From Heterohyrax brucei (taxonomy: Eukaryota > Chordata > Mammalia > Hyracoidea > Procaviidae), in the NCBI GenBank assembly GCA_028571685.1, contig CM053162.1, positions 74,140,351 to 74,204,350 on the forward strand: 64,000 nt of DNA, in the 5' to 3' direction. The position numbers and the translations under genes are program-made. Below the pieces are notes generated by a model, which was not told where the DNA came from, ran no database searches, and saw only the letters and a program-made list of their open reading frames with translations. Of the stretch, positions 12,860 to 24,800 are shown piece by piece. Numbering within the stretch: position 1 is the first letter of the stretch; every line of letters begins with the position of its first letter.

Positions 12860-12965
12860 GATGTATCTCTGCCTCTTCCTAGCTGTATGACCTAAGTTAA
12901 CCACTCAGCCTTCATTTCTTCCTTCATAAAATCGAAGATAATCACATCTTCCTGTAGTGTGATAG
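12860..12965 (-). repeat. MIR SINE fragment
   Basis: 'cctagctgtatgacctaag', 'ccactcagcc' and 'cttcataaaatcgaagata' match, in order, the reverse complement of the MIR core (ctagctgtgtgacc.. aacctctctgagcc.. catctgtaaaatggggata). Ancient tRNA-derived SINE. Confidence 0.7.
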
Positions 12966-13753
12966 CAATAGTGTTGGACTTTGTCTAACTTCAGGGAAAG
13001 TGAGAATTAGCCTGAATTTTAGCCTGAAGCTGATTCCTATGAGGTGGAGGTCAGATATACCTCCTCTCTCCAACCATTCTACTAATTCTAATGCCAACCA
13101 TCCTCCTTACAGCACTACTTCCTTGATGGGTTCAATAATTCATTGCAATGCCACACAGAGCTTCCAGACCATACCTACAGTTATGTGGCTTATTAGAGAA
13201 GTATCATGAAATCAGAATCATCTTGGCAAGAACAGGAACAAGACCAGGGTCGGGAATCACACAGGCAAGGTCTGGAAGACTTTCCCAAACAGAAGAGCGT
13301 GTCCCTCCCTCTGTGGTAGGACAGCTCTCTTTCTTGTTTGCCCAGCTGTGCAGACTCCTCTTGGCTCCCTCAGGACAAGCTTTCTCTCAGCCCCCTTCTC
13401 ATAGTCCTCCTCCCAGCCCCTTCAGAATGGACCTCCTCTTGACTTCTGCCCTGCTCTGTCAAGTGTTATAGCTCTTTTAACTGCACCAGCAAGTGTACAG
13501 AAGCACTGCACTCCACCAGCAAGCCTCCTTCCCTAAGGCCTCCCGCTTTCTCTTTCCATAGATAGCGTAGCCATCTTGCTCCATAGGCTGAGAAGTCCAC
13601 CATGCTGTCTCACAGCCGCTTCCTGGTTCTACAGCTGCCAGTTCAGTGTTAAAACTGTTCTGTCTTCTGGGTCTAGGATGTTCTCAGAGCAGGGACCTTA
13701 GATCCAAAGGGTACACTCTGCTCCAGGTCCGTCTTGATGTTTGTGAGGGTCTG
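12966..13753. other. No recognised feature
   Basis: Unique-looking pyrimidine-rich DNA (13,320-13,640). The 107-codon frame at 13,148-13,471 has no recognisable domain and biased low-complexity composition. Confidence 0.4.
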
Positions 13754-13768
13754 TTAACTTCTGTGGAA

Positions 13769-13924
13769 ACCCTAGTGGCATAGTGGGTTAAGTGCTATGT
13801 CTGCTAACCAAAAGGTCAGCAGTTCAAATCCACCAGGTGCTCCTTGGAAACTCTATGAGGCAGTTCTACTTTGATCCATAGGGTTACTACCAGTCAGCCT
13901 AAACTTGACAGCAGTGGATTTTTA
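13769..13924 (+). mobile_element. AfroSINE with perfect 15-bp target duplication
   Basis: tRNA-derived SINE. The head 'ccctagtggcatagtgggtt' holds the A-box, and 'ggtcagcagttcaaatcc' holds the B-box of an internal RNA polymerase III promoter. The body 'ctccttggaaactctatg' is followed by a tail related to RTE. The flanks 13,754-13,768 and 13,925-13,939 are identical (ttaacttctgtggaa), the mark of target-primed insertion. The clean duplication suggests a fairly young copy. Confidence 0.95.
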
Positions 13925-13939
13925 TTAACTTCTGTGGAA

Positions 13940-14732
13940 CAGCTGCTCGTATAGACAAATGGCTCAATCTCTTTGAGTGGATTTTATGTAACCTATTTGT
14001 ATAATAACTGACCAATCCCCTTACTGGACTAGAATGGCCAATCCTTTCACAAGTGGGTCCATCTGTTTGCGTAAGAATTAATATTTTCTGCTAACAGGGA
14101 CTGGCTACTACCTGAGCAACTGTAACAACTCTTCAGAGCCCAGGAAAAAGGTCTCTTAAGCTGTTTTATTTTTCTTTTTTCACAGAACCAAGATAATAGG
14201 CTGCATGAAGAATCTCGTTACACTATACTTCACTTAGAGCTCGAGAATTAAATGGAATAACACTTATAAATGTTGAGCACGATGTCTAGGTTTCCCTGTA
14301 AAAAATTAAGTTTCAGTCTATCTATTTTTCCATCATGTGACAGAGGTTGGTTAGTTTTCATTAAGATAAAAAGTAATGTTTTAGATGGTTCCATAATACA
14401 TAGTTTTTGTGAAACTCAGAAATTAAAGAGCTTGAATTTTAATGCCCATGTGGAAACAGTAGATAAGACATGAGTCTATGAAAATTAGTGAGTTAGAATT
14501 TGTCCTAATACATAGTGCCATAGTTTTGGAGTTACAACCTTAATGCAAGATAAAACAGAATAATATTCAACTACCTGTTTTCCTTTCTGTGTCTGGAAGC
14601 TCCATTGAAACCTGTCCACTATGGGTGACCCTGCTGGTATGTGAAATACTAGTGGTGTAACTTCCAGCATCACAGAAACATGATAGCCACCAGAGTAGGT
14701 CAAACTCACAGACTATTGTTGGCTTAATAAAC
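13940..14732. other. Unassigned, possibly containing an unnamed repeat
   Basis: The stretch 14,590-14,715 ('gggtgaccctgctggtatgtg', 'ttccagcatcacagaaacatg') has the feel of an interspersed repeat tail, but I cannot name its family. The remainder shows nothing recognisable. Confidence 0.3.
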
Positions 14733-14928
14733 AAATGGCCATTGAGCTGGTTTTGACTCACAGTGACCCTATAGGACAGGTTAGAACTTTCCCATAGGGT
14801 TTCCAAGGCTGCAAATCCTTACAAAAGCAGACTGTCACATCTTTCTTTCATGGAGCAGTTGCTGGACTTGAACTGTCAACCTTTCCGTTAGCGACTGGGT
14901 ACTCAACCACTGTGCCACCAGGGCTCCT
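14733..14928 (-). mobile_element. AfroSINE (long-body type)
   Basis: Reverse-complement AfroSINE: the tail side 'gttttgactcacagtgaccc' lies left and the tRNA head 'gtgccaccagggctcc' lies right. It includes the extra block 'gctgcaaatccttacaaaagcagactg' found also in the copies at 38.5, 53.1 and 59.7 kb, which marks a subfamily with a longer body. Confidence 0.9.
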
Positions 14929-14934
14929 ATATAA

Positions 14935-15575
14935 GCAACATCATGATAAGTGGAGAAAACAATATTGAAGTCATCAAGGATTTCATTTTACTTGGATACA
15001 TAATCTATGTCCAAGGAAGCAGCAGTTAAAAAATCAAACAACTTATTATATTGGGGAAATCTACTCCAAAAGACTTCTTTAATATACGAAAAAGCAAAGA
15101 TGCCACCTGAAATATTAAGGTGCAACTGGATCAAGCCATGATATTTTCAATTGCCCTGTATGCAGGTGAAAGCTGGACAATGACTATGAAGACCAAATAA
15201 GAGCTGTTGCGTTTGAATTATAGTATTGACAAAGAATATTAAATATATTGCAGACTGCCAGAAGAATGAGTAAATCTTTCTTGGAAGAACTAAAGCCAAA
15301 TTACTTCTTAGAAGTGAGCATGGTGAAACTTCATCTCATGTACTTTAGACATGTTATCAGGAGGCACCATTTCCTGGCAAAGAACATAATGTTTGATAAC
15401 ATCAAAGGTCAGTGAAAACGAATAAGATCCTCAATGAAATGGATTGACACAGTGGCTGCAAAAATAGTCTCAAACACAGCACCAGTTCTGAGGATGGCAC
15501 AGGAATGGGCAGTGTTTTGTTCTGCTGTAAATAAAGCCACTGTGAGTCTACCACAACTAACAGCAACAACATTTT
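14935..15575 (+). mobile_element. RTE LINE 3' end, 5'-truncated
   Basis: Starts at 'caacatcatgataagtggag' (cf. 1,216-1,236 of the first RTE) and runs through the homologous end of the ORF ('gtgaaagctggacaatgac', 'tcaatgaaatggattgacacagtggctgcaa') to 'ccacaactaacagcaacaac', the RTE-type CAACAA-rich terminus. It abuts the AfroSINE at 14,928. No target duplication was identified. Confidence 0.85.
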
Positions 15576-15879
15576 CTTTGTCTATGATCTAGGTGTGAAC
15601 AAAAAATATCCTTTGGCAATTTTTAATCACTGGACTGCCATCATGCCATTTGGGCTTAATGTTTACACTTCTTGCTAGATCCTCAAGAAAAGAAGTTTTA
15701 TCCTAGTGTTATTCTTGGGGTGCTTGGCAGAAGCAAACATAAAACCCTGGAAGAACAAATTTTCATCCTTGAAAGCACTAGACTCTCACAAATAAAGACC
15801 CTCTGCAGATGAAATGCAGAAGGGGGAAAAAAAACTGCCATGAGTAACAGAAAACAAAATAAGCAGCTCAGATAATAAA
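15576..15879. other. No recognised feature
   Basis: AT-rich DNA between RTE and HAL1; nothing recognised. Confidence 0.4.
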
Positions 15880-17460
15880 ACTATTGCTAGATAAAACAAA
15901 ACCTGACTCTATTATTTTTTTTATTTTTTACTATGACTGAGTGAAAATGTACAAAACTGACTCTAAAAAGATCAGATGAATTTGTAAAAGAACCAAGTGG
16001 AACTTCCAGAAATAAAAAAATATATAGACATAAAAATTAAAAACAACAGATGAGTTAAGCAGCACATTAAACACAGCTAAAGAGAGAATTAGTAAACAGA
16101 AAGACAGTTCTGAGAATATTACCCAAATTGCTGGACAGAAAGGTAAAGTAATGAAAAATATAAATGAGAGTTTAAGAACATGGAAGGTAAAGCGAGAAAA
16201 CACAACAGTTTCTAACAGAAGTTTCTGAAAAGGCAAGCAAAAAATAAGGTAGAGGCAATATTTGAAGAGATAATGGGTAGGTACTTTCCACATTCTCGAT
16301 GAAAGACATGATCCTACATAGTCAAGAAATAAGAATCCCAAACAGGAGAAAGAAAGAGAAATGTACACCTTGATACATCATAGTGAAAGTGAAGAACTTC
16401 AAAGAAAAATAGAGGATATTAAAAATAATAAAAGAAAAATAAAAAGAGGCCATGCACAAAGAACATTTCAACGGATAGAAGACTTTTCATCAACAAAGGC
16501 AGAAGACAAATTGAATCACCTTCAAAGTACTAAGGGAAAGAAACTGTCAACTATGGTTTTCTATACAGTTGAACTAATAATTCAAAAATGAGAAATTGAT
16601 TATGAAATTTTCATAAAGACATACAGAGTATATTGCTAAGAGTCCCCCACTGGAAAAAAATGCTGAAAAATTCTTTTCCGTAAGAAAAAACTGAATCCAT
16701 AAGTTAGCAGTAGAATGGAAGAAGCTACAGTGAGCAAAGAAATTGGTCAACATGTAGGTAAATCAAAACAAGTATTAAGTCTACAGAACAATAACTATTG
16801 TGATGATTAACTTTGGGGTATTACACAAGTAGGAATTAAAATACCGGAAAATAACATATGTGCCTGAAATGTGTAGAAAAAGAGTAAATTTACTGAGCAC
16901 CTTTAGACTTTGTTAAGTAGTCATGTAAAAATGTAAGTCTCCACAAAAATAGAAACAAAAGGTATGTTTTCCAAATAAGTTAAGGAATAATATGAATTAT
17001 CAAACCCTCCAGTAACCCAGTAGAAGACAAGAACAAAGAAAAAATAAAACTAAAAAAATGTAGAAAACGAGAAGTTCAAAATGGTATAATAAAGCCAAGT
17101 GCCGTCGAGTCGGATAGAACAAATCAAAATGAACTGATAATCACAACAAATGTAAATGAACTAAACTTGCCCATTAAAAGAGAGTAGGTGTCATCGTTTT
17201 ACAGAAGATTTTAAAAAATGCAGCTAAACTCTTTTTTAGAAGACATACTGTAAATATAAGGACATAGGAAGGTTAAAAGCAAAAAAAAAAAAAAAGATAT
17301 ACTAGGAAAATATTACCTAAAAGAAAGTTGGTGTGCCTAATGTTTCTCCACCTTAATCTAGATATATTACTTTTCATATGCAGGTGTTTTTGTTCTCTTT
17401 TTATCAATCTCCTCAGACTTGGGGCTTAAGTTATTTACAGGTAATTGAAAGTTATATTTT
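15880..17460 (+). mobile_element. HAL1 (half-L1) or L1 ORF1-region element, old
   Basis: A-rich sequence following the order of a HAL1/L1 ORF1. 'gaggcaatatttgaagagataatgg' (16,250) corresponds to AERIFEEIM. 'cttgatacatcatagtgaaagtgaag' (16,367-16,392) corresponds to the HHSESE/HIIVKL region. 'aagggaaagaaactgtcaac' (16,533) corresponds to LKEKKLSTQN. The best open piece is 16,361-16,591 (76 aa, Lys-rich). The frame is followed by UTR-like AT-rich sequence rather than an endonuclease, favouring HAL1. An A-run lies at 17,280-17,295. Confidence 0.65.
17084..17123 (-). mobile_element. RTE/AfroSINE tail-only micro-insertion
   Basis: Forty bp containing 'aagccaagtgccgtcgagtcgg', the reverse complement of an AfroSINE/RTE-type 3' tail without any SINE body. 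It is flanked by possible 8-bp duplications (tcaaaatg, 17,076-17,083 and 17,124-17,131). It lies inside HAL1 sequence. Confidence 0.6.
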
Positions 17461-18555
17461 GTTTCATGTATGGTTATTAAGCCACATTTTCCTAATGTTG
17501 TTCTTATAAATTTGGCTTTTTAAATTTTTATTAAGATATATTTTACATAGGGTTAAATGCCCAGATCTTAAGTGTACAGTCTGACAAATTTTGACAAATA
17601 TGTACACTAGTGAAAACCACACTTCAGTCATTATGCATAGTATTTTCATCACAGTGTAAAGCTCTTTCATGTCACTTCTCAGGTAGGCCCCCTCAGCCCA
17701 CCCCTGAAGCAACTACTGTCATGAATTCTATGATTTTAGTTTTGTCTGTTTTTCACCTTTGTGTAAATACAGTGGCCCAGTTTGTAGACGTTTCTGTCTG
17801 GATTACAATCCCCACAAAGTGTTGGAGGTCCATTCACGTTGTTGCATGTGTCATTCATTCATTCTTTTTTATTGCTGAGCGGTATTTCACCTTATCATAT
17901 CAGAATTTATTTATATATTCATCTGTTGATGGACATATGAGGTTTCTTTTCCCCCAATTTTGGGCATATTATGAATAAACTGTTGTGAATCATGAAAGAT
18001 CATGTACAAGCCTTTTGTGGATCTATGTTTTCATATCTCTTGGCTAAAAATCTAGAAGCAGAATTGTTGGTCATGCATCTCTTGTATGTTGACTTTATGA
18101 GAAGTTGCCCAACACTTCACAGAGTGCCTGAACTGTTTTCTACCTCCATCAGCAGTGAGAGAGGTTCTAGTTTCTCCACATCCTCACTAAGGTTTGGTGT
18201 TGTCAGTCTTCTTAATTTTAGCCATTCTGGTGGGGGTGAAATGGTATCTTACTGTGGCTTTAATTTGAATATATTTGATGGTTAAAAGTGTTGAGCATCT
18301 TTTCATGTGCGTATCAGCCATCTGCACACCTTTTTCTGTGAAATGTATGTTCAAGCCTTTCGCCCATTTATAATGGGTTGTTTGTCTTTTTATTTCTGGT
18401 TTGTAGGAGTTCTTTTTCCTTCTCTTTTTCCTTCTCTGAGTTCTTCGTCAGAGAGAGAGAGATTTATGACAGTGAGATAGACAAAATACTTTTTCTAGTC
18501 TGTGGTTTGCCTTTTTATTTTCAATTCTACATAAAGAAGAAATATTGAACTCTTC
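17461..18555 (-). mobile_element. Old L1 3' region (L1M type)
   Basis: Reverse-strand L1. UTR-like sequence is followed by ORF2 antisense signatures: 'cattcattcattcttttttattgctgag' (17,853), 'ctcttggctaaaaatctag' (18,037), 'gttgcccaacacttcacagag' (18,103), 'tttgtaggagttctttttcc' (18,403) and 'gtctgtggtttgcctttttat' (18,500). Diverged, so an ancient L1M subfamily. Confidence 0.8.
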
Positions 18556-18700
18556 AAATGCCAACTTGATTCTGACTCCTATCAACCCTATAATATACAG
18601 TAGAACTGCTCCATAGAGTTTCCAAGGACCATGCGGCAGATTTGTACTGCTGACCTTTTGGTTAGTAGAAGTAGCACTTAATCCTGCCACCAGGTTTCCT
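18556..18700 (-). mobile_element. AfroSINE
   Basis: Reverse-complement copy: 'ccaacttgattctgactcct' (tail), 'ctccatagagtttccaagg' (body), 'gaccttttggttagtagaag' (B-box side) and 'ccaccaggtttcc' (head). Inserted in the old L1 just described. Confidence 0.9.
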
Positions 18701-20574
18701 TAAGTAAGGAGTCCTGAAATAGGGTGGATCTCTTTGGTGGGAGGTATCTTGGGGTTTCTGTCCCTAGAAGTACCTGAACATACCCTGGAAGTATTTTTTA
18801 AAATTTCTACTGGCCTTCAGAGACTCTGTCCCTTGAATAGGAAGTGAGTATAGGGTCAAGGAAAAGAGAGACGACTACTGTTTCATCCAGCCCTTCTTAC
18901 CCTCACCCTAGCCCCAACTGCAGATAGAAACCTGGACCATTAGAACTGTGGCTGCATCTTGGAAATCCCAAAATTCTGCAGAAGGAGAAGAAATTTTGAT
19001 TCCTTGCCAGGCTCTCCACTGTGACTTGCACTTCAAGGCTCCCCACCCCGTACCTCTGGGGAACAACAACACTAAAACAAAAACAAAACCTTTTGTCAAG
19101 TCAATGGTACTTCCCACAATCAACAAAGTATTAGAATTAAGAAAATTCAGTGTTTTATGTGCTCTTGTGTCACTTCTCAGAAAAAAAAATGGAGGCACCA
19201 AAGAGAATACAGTGTTCCATTCATGCTAAAGCTTAGCTGCTCCTCATCATTGGACTCCTTCCTGGTACTCTGCACCTGTTTTCTTGGGAACCACAGTCTA
19301 GCAGAGGACACAAGAACGCCACCGTGGGAGAACTCCTTTCGCAAAATGAGACAAAGCTCCTAAGCTCAAGAATGACTCAAGGCTCTGGCTTCCTTTCACT
19401 GGGTCCCAGCCTCAACATCTGCACAGAGAGGGGCCAGGTGACAGACACAGATTGCTGAGAAGATGGACAGCCCAAGCAGGTTCAGGCCTCTTTTAGGATC
19501 TAGGAAACCCTTGGGTACAGAGGGGTTCTGGAAGGACGGGGGATAAAGAATGCATCTCCTTTGGAACGAATTTAAAGCCACCAATTAGCGGTTTCAGTCC
19601 CACATGTGGCATCCCCCACGACGGCCGACTTTAAGGGAATTTCCATTTTTCTTTTGGCCCTCACTTCACCCCTCTCTGCCTGGGCCCCAGGACGGGTGGG
19701 AAGGAAGCTGTGGAAATTCCCTTTTTAGGAACATGGGAGTGACCTAGGAACAGGGGTGGCAGAAACAAAAGCAATACTGAGAACTAAGAAGGACCATTCA
19801 ACTTCCTGCCCACTCTTTTACGCTCACCCAGGCCACCTCTGAAAGGAGGAAGGGTTCACCAGCCATCTGCAGGTGCTGAGTCTCCCCACAGCCTCCAGCC
19901 CACCCTACTCTGGCCCCCCAGCCAGCTCATCTCACCGGAGAGCCAGAGGCTCAGCCGACAGCTGGGTTGTGCAATCAGCAGCCCAGATGTAGCTGGGACT
20001 CTGGCTCGTAGCAGCTGCCTCTGCCATCACTCAGGGCTTGTGACCTTCACTTTACCCTTGAGCTCTACTCTAGCAACACCCCATTCCAGTTGCAGACAGG
20101 CCCCGTCCCAGCCACCATTCTCCTCTGACAGCTCCAGGGAGCATTCGGTGGCTGAGAATCACAAGCCTGGCTTAGCCGGGCTGTGCAGTGCCAGCAGGAG
20201 GGACCTTACCCTTCCTGAGCTACAGCAGGTATGAACCCACGCTTGAGCTCTAAGTAACACACTGATTTTTCTACTCATTCCTGACGTCCTTGAGGCAGGC
20301 AATTAATTTATTGGCTTCCACAGAAACTGGATAAAGTATAATATAAAACTTCTGTTATTGCCCGTGGGCATTCTATGCAGGGCAAGGTCACAGCCTACTC
20401 TGAAGCTGCCACAACCACTATTTCACGAAACTTTAGGTGCGGTCAATCATCCAGGTGACATCCTTGACTCTTTGGCCTCAGAACTGGCAGTTGATCAGAC
20501 TTACAACAACCTCAGCCTACTCTCTGCTTCATTCAGGGAGCCTGACTCAGAGTAGATGCATTGTGATTGCCTGC
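18701..20574. other. Unique-looking DNA, no gene seen
   Basis: Mixed composition. Frames up to 97 codons overlap on opposite strands without a recognisable domain. I see no promoter with downstream exons and no tRNA. Confidence 0.4.
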
Positions 20575-20712
20575 TAACTGGAAAAGTGAGATGAATGCCC
20601 AGAGAGGTAGAGAGAGTTTCCCGAGGTCACAGAGCAGAGCAGCGTCAGGGACAGGACCAAAGCTCAGGTGCTGGGCCTTGTAATCCAGATTCCTTTCTCC
20701 TATACCATGTTC
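20575..20712 (+). repeat. MIR SINE
   Basis: 'cccagagaggtagagagag', 'cccgaggtcacagagcag' and 'ttgtaatccagattccttt' match the MIR consensus order (cagagaggttaagt.., caaggtcacacagc.., gaacccaggtc..). Oriented with the plus strand. Confidence 0.75.
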
Positions 20713-20729
20713 TCAGACTTCATAAAGGT

Positions 20730-21240
20730 AATGAGGTGATGGTGGTGGTGACGATGGTGGCGGTAGTGGAGGTGGCAGTGGTGGCGGCAGAGGTAGAGGT
20801 GGCAGTGCTGGTGGTGGTCGTGGTCATGGAGGTGGCAGTCAAGGTGGTGGCGGCGGTGGTGGCGGTGGTGATGGTGGTGGTGATGGTGGTGGCGGTGGCA
20901 GTGGCTGCTGTGGCAGTGCTTGTGACTGTGGTGGCGGCGGCGGTGGTGGCCGTGGCAATGATGAGACTGACAGTGGTGGCGGTGAGATCGGCAATGATGG
21001 CGATCACGATATGGGGTTACAGTGATGGCAGCAGCGACAGTGGCTGCGGGACGAACAGTGGTGAATGTGACCGTGATGGTGGTGTTGACAGGGACGACGG
21101 TGACGTCGGTGCTGATGGTGATTTTGTGGTGACGGTGTTGATAGCGGCGGCCAAGTTGGTGGTGGTGACGGTGGTGCCAAGGGCTGTGGAGACCGTGGAG
21201 GTGTTGGCGGTGGTGGTGGTACTGATGCCTTGGTGTCATA
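20730..21240. repeat. Degenerate GGT/GGC/GAT triplet array
   Basis: About 500 bp dominated by triplets ending or starting in GG (ggtggcagtggtggcggc...), decaying to ggtgac/ggtgat units after 21,000. Triplet periodicity keeps long frames open on both strands: a Val/Ala-rich one on plus, His-rich, Thr/Ala-rich and Pro-rich ones on minus. These are composition artefacts, not genes. It is CpG- and G-rich and starts just after a MIR. Confidence 0.9.
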
Positions 21241-21376
21241 ACGAGGTGTTTCCTTTTCTGAAGGAATTCTGTTTAGGAATACGTAACTCATCCCAATAGT
21301 TTTGGATCTAATTATTTAACTTTGGAACAATTCAGAATCTGAGTGCTCAAATTTTCATTCAGCATCAGCAACTAAA

Positions 21377-21852
21377 TGCCATGGATTGAACTGTGTTCCC
21401 CAAACCCACGCATGGTGGTCTGGCTGGGCCCTGATTCCTGGCACTGTGTAGTGTCCCTCCGTGCTGTAAATCACGCTGCTGTGACGTTAACGAGGGAACA
21501 CAGGCGGCAGCTGTGTTGGTGGGGCAGAACTCGATGTGTCAGGTTATTCTGTGCCTTGAAGCCATCTCTTGAGATATAAAGAAGATAGCAGGGAGATCTG
21601 GGGACTGCATGTGAGCAAAAAAAGCTGTGCTGGGAGAAGAGTGAACCCTTTAGAAAGGATCTGGGGTCCCTACAGCTCAGCTCCCAGTCCAGGGGAAAAT
21701 TGACAACATGGACCTTTCTCTAGAGCCAACAGAGAGCTTTCTGCTGAGTTTGGACATGTAGCCTACTGGACTGTGACAAAATAATTTCCTCTTTTAAAAG
21801 CCATCTACTCATGGCATTTCTGTTATGGCAGTATCAGTTCTGATAGCCATAA
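21377..21852 (+). mobile_element. MLT1-like (ERVL-MaLR) solo LTR
   Basis: Begins 'tgccatggattgaactgtg' and ends with 'gacatgtagcctactggactg', 'gacaaaataatttcctc' and 'catggcatttctgttatggc'. This follows the order of MLT1-type LTRs, with a polyadenylation-like 'aaataat' near the 3' side. The same family occurs at 28,798-29,389 (+) and 35,253-35,778 (-). No internal retroviral genes accompany it. The 3' boundary is uncertain. Confidence 0.75.
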
Positions 21853-24800
21853 AAGGCATCACTCAGCACTCTTGTTGTGGGGAGCGTGTTCACAGATGTC
21901 CCCAGGCACCACCCTTGTGGAAGGCCATATGTCCCATGGTCCACTCCAGGCTGACTGAACACAGCAGGGTACTAATAGTGACCGGTGCCAGGGGACAAAG
22001 GACTCGTGAACCAAGCAACTTTGGCTCAGGGGCTTCCCAGTAGCCTGGTGGAAACTTCCTTGGAGCCGCACTGCAGGATCAGACGCTGCCCCCACCCCTC
22101 GCCTTCTCTCTCCTTCACAGGATTCAAACTTACACTGCTGTCTAAAGGCTTTCTCCACCTCTGCCAGCTGCCCTCTTGTGTCCCACGTGAGTATTTCCCC
22201 CAATAAATCTCTTTCATATCTACCCATGTTTTGCTAAATCCTTTTCAGAAGACCTAAACTAAAATGCGTAAGGATCAAGCTGGGTAATACTGTCTGGTGA
22301 AAAGGTAAGTAACAGAGAAAACATTAAAAGAAACGAAACTAATCTTCTCTGACACAAAGTATCTCCGAGGGCAGTTGCAGACTGGACTGTTTGATACGCT
22401 TTGAGAAAGAAAGTAAAACAGAAGATATAGGGGAAGACGGTTGGGAGCCACAGAATAAAGACCGTGAGATAGGAGGAAGTTTAGTGTGCTTAAGGGGTGG
22501 TGAGAAAACCAGTGTGGACTGGAGGAAATAAACAGGAGAGGAGGAGAAGTTAAAGTTGCACAGGATGAAGGAACAAGGTGGGGACTTTAAAGCCAAGGAG
22601 CAGACTTGGTAAGACAACAGAAGAAGTGACACAGAAGACTCTGGAACACATGGGAGGTGGCAGTATAGAGGCAGGGTAAAAAAAAAAGTTTGGTAGGGAA
22701 GCACCTTCTGGGGTCACCTGGCCAAAGCACAGGGAGAGCTGGGAAGGCAGACGTAACGCTCGTGTAGGAGATAGGTGGGATAAGGAGACTCCGTCTTGTG
22801 TAACTGGACATGAGAGTTAAAGGAGAGGTCAGGCATCTCCAAATTTTCAAGTCCAGAGAGGAGACTGGTAACGCTTTTGACCGAAGTGAGGGGACTGAAA
22901 AGAGAATCTGCAGGAGAGATGATTGAATTGTCTTCGTTTGTCTTTTTCTAGTGGTCATGTCCACCAGGGACTTGGAACTACAGACCAGCTCAGAAAAGAA
23001 GGTTTAGATTGGGACGTGGGGTTAGGAGGAGAAGAAACAAGTAAGCTCTTCTCTGAGAATGACTGAGGGTGTACCACAGACGCAGAAATGCAGAAAGCAG
23101 AGGTTTGGGAGCTATCCACAGGGATGGTAAAGAAGAACTAGCAGTGGAAAGGGGTGCGCAGAGACGTACAAAAGACAGGGAAGGCAGGAGCTGCTGGGAC
23201 TGGGGGCAAGCCAGGCCCTTGCAGTCCTCAAGGCTACATGTTACATGCAATTTCCCCCCCACCAGGCCTCCAGCCTCAGGGGTGCCCACGGTGGCCCCGA
23301 GGAAACGTGGGGGCAGGCGTGTGGGGCTGCCCACAGACCACAAAGAAACTCTCCTCTGGAGTGGTGCCAGTGGAGAGAGGTTCTCAGACTGCTTCTTCTG
23401 TCCCAGGAGAGGCACCCACAAGCTGTTCCTGCGTTCCAGTGGACACGTCGCTCTCCTGGGGTCAGTGCTGGGGCAGCGACGCCTCCGTGTGAGGTGGTGG
23501 TGCTGGCATCTGGTCCCTTGGAACTGGGACTAGGAAAACATATGAGCTCAGACCAAAAGCTCTTAGAATCCTTGCTCAGAAGAGGGTGGAAAAGATGAGC
23601 TAAAAATACACGCAGGCCCACATTCTCTACCTCTACGGAAACCATTCTAGGCAGAGTCTGCCACGAATGTGCCCGGCGCAGTCCCTGCGGGCGTTCCCTC
23701 ATCGGCCTCGCCCTCATGCTGTCCGCGCACAGTCACCCCCCTTCCACGCACACCGAGTTCCCCTTTTGCGCAGTGTGGGCCAGGCTTCTCCCCATCTCCA
23801 GCCTGGGCCACATCCTGTCCTCCCCCTGTCTCTTCTCCTGTCACCCCTGACTCATCTTACCTCCTCTGGGACATTGCCCAGGCCACCCAAGCCCAGACTC
23901 ATCTTCCACTCCTGAGCTCCTGTGGAGGAGGAATCCGAACCCATGATCTGATCTCTTCTAACTGTCATGGAGTCCCCTCCACAGGACATGGGGACCTGGT
24001 ATTTTTTTTTCTTCTTCTTTTACCTTCTAAAGCACTACAGGGTGCTTAATATTCCTTGCAATCTAGTGAATAATAGTCCATTGGATAGCTTAGTTCATTT
24101 GAATACAACCAACTTTTAAGGGATAACAGAGACAGAGTGGGAGGAGTACAGAACGATGGGAGATGGACGGGGCCCTCACCCCACAGTGCGGGTCCATGTG
24201 CACTCCTGTGCATGGATGTGACTGTGTTCTCATGTGCCTGCCCTTGTGTACTAAGCCAAGGGAAAGAGCTAGATAGTTTGAGATTCCTGATCAATTTCTG
24301 GAACTCTCAAGATGGCCCTGGGTGCTGTGAAGAGCGAGGATTCCCACTGTTGTGCTGGCTGGTCAAGCTTTGTCCTGAGTTCTCCTACTGTAGCCGAAGA
24401 TCAGGGAGCTCTGTTGCCAAGATTACAAGTCAGAGGCTTTGGTTCTGTTGCTGCTGGTGGGACTCTGAGTTTTGTCCCTCAGTGGTGGGATGAGGACACC
24501 TGACTCGAGAGTGTGTCTGATGCCTGATCATGTCTTCACAACTAAGCTTTTGGTCTTCTCCCAGCACCTTCTCATCCACCCTGTGTCTGTGCAACTGACA
24601 CACTCCTCATCTGAGGGTCCTTGAAATACCAAGGCCTGTCCATCCCCTGAGCCTCACCTGACTCCTGGCCCTCAGCAGGCACCTAAAAGTCACAGGCGGG
24701 TGGGAGGAAGGCAGAAGAAGAAGGAAGTGGGGCTAGAGAAGAAAATTCATTTTCAGATTTAAAACTTTGGGCAGGAGGATAGTAGTGAAAAAGTAAGGAA

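Noticed and set aside
13769-13850. tRNA gene call from A- and B-box sequence
   Set aside because: The boxes belong to an AfroSINE head; the cloverleaf is degraded and the element has SINE body, tail and target duplication.
20595-21299. A 234-codon plus-strand frame with overlapping 179- and 95-codon minus-strand frames
   Set aside because: All lie in a GG-rich triplet array; composition is Val/Ala-rich on one strand and His-, Thr/Ala- or Pro-rich on the other, the expected artefact of triplet repeats.
23069-23717. Overlapping frames of 112-158 codons on both strands
   Set aside because: GC-rich DNA with few stops in any frame; no domain, signal peptide or splice structure I could support.
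24146-24503. Overlapping 118- and 63-codon frames
   Set aside because: No domain and no supporting context; the frames share the same GC-rich DNA.
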